From NCBI RefSeq assembly GCF_009856295.1, contig NZ_WMEU01000001.1:496001-560000 (forward strand): a DNA stretch of 64,000 bases. Reading direction: 5' to 3'. The position numbers and the translations under genes were made by a program. Positions within the stretch are counted from its first letter, which is position 1. The number at the start of each line of letters is the position of its first letter. The notes beneath the pieces are model-generated. The model made no database searches. It was given only the letters and a program-made list of their open reading frames with translations, and was not told the origin of the DNA. Source of the DNA: Pontibacillus yanchengensis (GTDB taxonomy: Bacteria; Bacillota; Bacilli; Bacillales; BH030062). Positions 62,371-64,000 of the stretch are shown piece by piece.

Positions 62371-63120
62371 ATGAACTTCACTAAAGATATAGTTGTTATA
62401 ACAGGTGGAAGTAATGGAATCGGAAAAACTCTTGTACAAGAGTATGCAAATAAGGGAGCATATGTGATTATTATTGATAATGATCAAGGGAATGGAGAAA
62501 AGATTATTCAAGATTTAAATGAATATGAAGAACGTGGAGCGTTTTTCTATTGTGATCTTCGCAAACCAGAATCGATCCACCATACATTTTTATTAATCGA
62601 TCAAGCAAATCTTGAACCAACTATACTTATTAATAATGCTGGAATTAGTTATTTTAAAGACTTTTTTGAATTAACTGTAGAAGACTGGGATAACGTGATA
62701 CAGTCAAATCTTAGAAGTGCTTTTCTATGTTCACAAGAATTAGCAAAAAGATGGCGGAATAATGGGATACACGGACGAATTATTAACATGGCATCTACTA
62801 GAGCATTTATGTCTGAGCAGGATTCTGAGTCATACGCAGCATCGAAGGGTGGAATGATAGCACTCACTCATTCGATGGCTATCTCCTTAAGTGAATACCA
62901 AATTAGAGTCAACTCCGTAAGTCCTGGTTGGATTCAAACTGAGCATTATGAATACTTAAGAGATATTGATCATACCCAACATCCTTCAAAAAGGGTAGGA
63001 CATCCATTAGATGTGGCTAGAGCTTGTTTTTATCTTAGTGATAAGGAGAATGCATTCGTGACCGGAGAGAATATTGTCGTTGACGGTGGCATGACAAAAA
63101 AAATGATGTATGAGCATTAA
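62371..63120 (+). CDS. SDR family NAD(P)-dependent oxidoreductase
   Basis: 249 residues: TGGSNGIGKT cofactor loop, DNDQGNG (Asp after beta-2 suggests NAD+), NNAGIS, catalytic Ser (MAST) and Tyr/Lys in ESYAASKGG, and a VVDGGMTKK end. Classical SDR; the substrate cannot be assigned. ATG 62371 follows TAGGAG at eight bases; GTG 62362 overlaps that site. Monocistronic. Confidence 0.9.
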   Translation: MNFTKDIVVITGGSNGIGKTLVQEYANKGAYVIIIDNDQGNGEKIIQDLNEYEERGAFFYCDLRKPESIHHTFLLIDQANLEPTILINNAGISYFKDFFELTVEDWDNVIQSNLRSAFLCSQELAKRWRNNGIHGRIINMASTRAFMSEQDSESYAASKGGMIALTHSMAISLSEYQIRVNSVSPGWIQTEHYEYLRDIDHTQHPSKRVGHPLDVARACFYLSDKENAFVTGENIVVDGGMTKKMMYEH

Positions 63121-63316
63121 TTCATATACTACTTGTATATTTATGTTAAGAAAAAACCTTTCACAGTGGAATGTAGATTTATTTCGATAACTTTGTTTTT
63201 AAAATAAAATAAAAGGGTACGAGATAACTAACAAACATGATTATAATTAACATAAAAACGTATAACATTTCATGCTTATTAAAGTTTCTATTAAAGTAAA
63301 ATAAGAGGTGACTACC

Positions 63317-63640
63317 TTGGATCAAATATCCTCGTATCAAGTGTATTTTAATCAACGTATTTCTATGGAAGAAGTTATGAACATATACCGTTTTGTCTCT
63401 AACGGAACATATGATGTGTATTTATATCAAGAAGATCTAATAGCTGATGTTAGCAATTTACCAAAATTATTAAGTTTCTTTCTTTACTATCAAAAAAAAT
63501 CACCAATATTAATGATTATTGATGGAGAAAATGTGGAATACGCATATGAGAAGATAATGAAAGTATGTGAGAAACCATTAGAAAGATGTGAGCTTCGTTC
63601 TAATCACGAAGCTCCTGCACATGTAGCAATTCAAGTCTAA
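63317..63640 (+). CDS. HPr-like protein lacking the phospho-histidine
   Basis: 107 residues. The central part follows the HPr/Crh fold in order: VYFNQRISMEEVMNIYRFV for the first strand-helix, TYDVYLYQ, LPKLLSFF, ILMIIDGENVEYAYEKIMKV (compare VTLIAQGEDEQEALEKL). His15 and the HARP-type loop are missing, as is a clear Ser46 context, so it cannot act in sugar phosphotransfer. A regulatory role is possible. TTG 63317 is chosen since AAGAGGTG lies six bases upstream; a GTG at 63308 is part of that site. Confidence 0.6.
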   Translation: MDQISSYQVYFNQRISMEEVMNIYRFVSNGTYDVYLYQEDLIADVSNLPKLLSFFLYYQKKSPILMIIDGENVEYAYEKIMKVCEKPLERCELRSNHEAPAHVAIQV

Positions 63641-63667
63641 CATTATCATTTGAAAGGAGAATGACAA

Positions 63668-63829
63668 ATGGCTTATGAAGATCGAGATGTCGAAATAGAA
63701 CATAAAGAGAAAAAACAAGACTCTAGTAAAGTAGGCGTAGCAGCAATCAAATATGTAACATATTTGATTATCTTCTTTGGAATTCTCTGGTTCTTAATAC
63801 AATACGTTTTCCCTATGCTACAAGGATAA
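63668..63829 (+). CDS. Small tail-anchored membrane protein, unknown
   Basis: 53 residues: charged N-terminal half (EDRDVEIEHKEKKQDSSK) and a C-terminal membrane helix (YLIIFFGILWFLIQYVFPML). GAAAGGAG precedes the ATG; a terminator follows. Conserved-looking small protein of Bacillaceae without known role; 27 bases after the HPr-like gene and probably in its operon. Confidence 0.75.
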   Translation: MAYEDRDVEIEHKEKKQDSSKVGVAAIKYVTYLIIFFGILWFLIQYVFPMLQG

Positions 63830-63878
63830 ATCAAACGTTTTAATTAGAATGATAAGTTAATAATCAAATTCATCTTAT

Positions 63879-63916
63879 GCCCCCATTTACCTGTTAAAGG
63901 TGTTGGGGGTTTTAAA
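63879..63916 (+). terminator. Terminator after the small membrane protein gene
   Basis: GCCCCCATTTACC-TGTTA-AAGGTGTTGGGGGT with one mismatch, followed by TTTTAAATTG. Bases 63917-64000 hold nothing evident. Confidence 0.78.
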
Positions 63917-64000
63917 TTGTATTCAATATCCCTTAAATAAGGTACAAATTCCCATTAAAATTGTCTTTTATTCATCATCAATGAAGGGTATAGGGTAGTT

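Overview
The window reads as chromosome of a low-GC, moderately halophilic member of the Bacillaceae (Halobacillus/Pontibacillus/Thalassobacillus-like). The evidence is strong AGGAGG ribosome sites, frequent TTG and GTG starts, Spo0E, YjcZ, YrzI, YvrJ and FbpB small-protein families, a C30-type carotenoid gene set, and a long run of genes matching the Bacillus subtilis ktrC–ykuV–ykuU–ykuT–ykuS–ykuR–dapH–ykuL(darB)–ykuI–fadH–ykuE–ykyB–cheV–patA neighbourhood. No rRNA, tRNA, CRISPR array, prophage or intact transposon was found.

Layout. 0.25-8.3 kb: ktrC (K+ channel gate), a cytochrome bd operon (cydAB) with a perfect Rex operator upstream, and a qoxABCD menaquinol oxidase operon. 8.5-13.5 kb: a heterodimeric ABC exporter pair, then the thiol/peroxide genes ykuV and ykuU. 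13.8-27.8 kb: the yku block with mechanosensitive channel, CNNM protein, lysine/diaminopimelate genes, the c-di-AMP receptor DarB, the degenerate EAL protein YkuI beside a decayed response-regulator/histidine-kinase pseudogene, DUF2680, PAQR/HlyIII, FadH, Tat-exported YkuE, SCO and YkyB. 28.2-47.1 kb: a 17.5-kb segment bracketed by two ~99% identical ~679-bp inverted repeats. It holds cheV, patatin, patA, two Spo0E-like genes, PilZ, signal peptidase, a zinc-ribbon/serine-protease pair, a DoxX gene with a second perfect Rex operator, TauE and the plus-strand half of the carotenoid cluster. 47.1-51 kb: the minus-strand carotenoid operon (crtM plus two CrtN/CrtI-like genes). Its promoter carries three 11-bp direct repeats matching the B12-photoreceptor CarH/LitR operator consensus. 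51.3-64 kb: radical SAM protein, YjcZ, a ktrD–GGDEF/EAL operon, YwpF-like, moaA, moeA, a cluster of micro-genes, an HD protein, an SDR, an HPr-like protein and a small membrane protein.

How the parts fit. Two respiratory ends (bd and aa3-type quinol oxidase) lie side by side, with Rex (NADH/NAD+) sites on cyd and on doxX. Potassium and second-messenger control recurs: ktrC, ktrD and darB are families known to be tied to c-di-AMP, while ykuI, PilZ and the ktrD-linked GGDEF/EAL protein belong to c-di-GMP signalling. The two carotenoid operons converge on one copy of the inverted repeat. They probably make a glycosylated and perhaps acylated C30 pigment, possibly under light control. Non-coding repeats of two families (a composite element with inverted ends, and a bcr-like ~250-bp element) occupy most of the long intergenic gaps.
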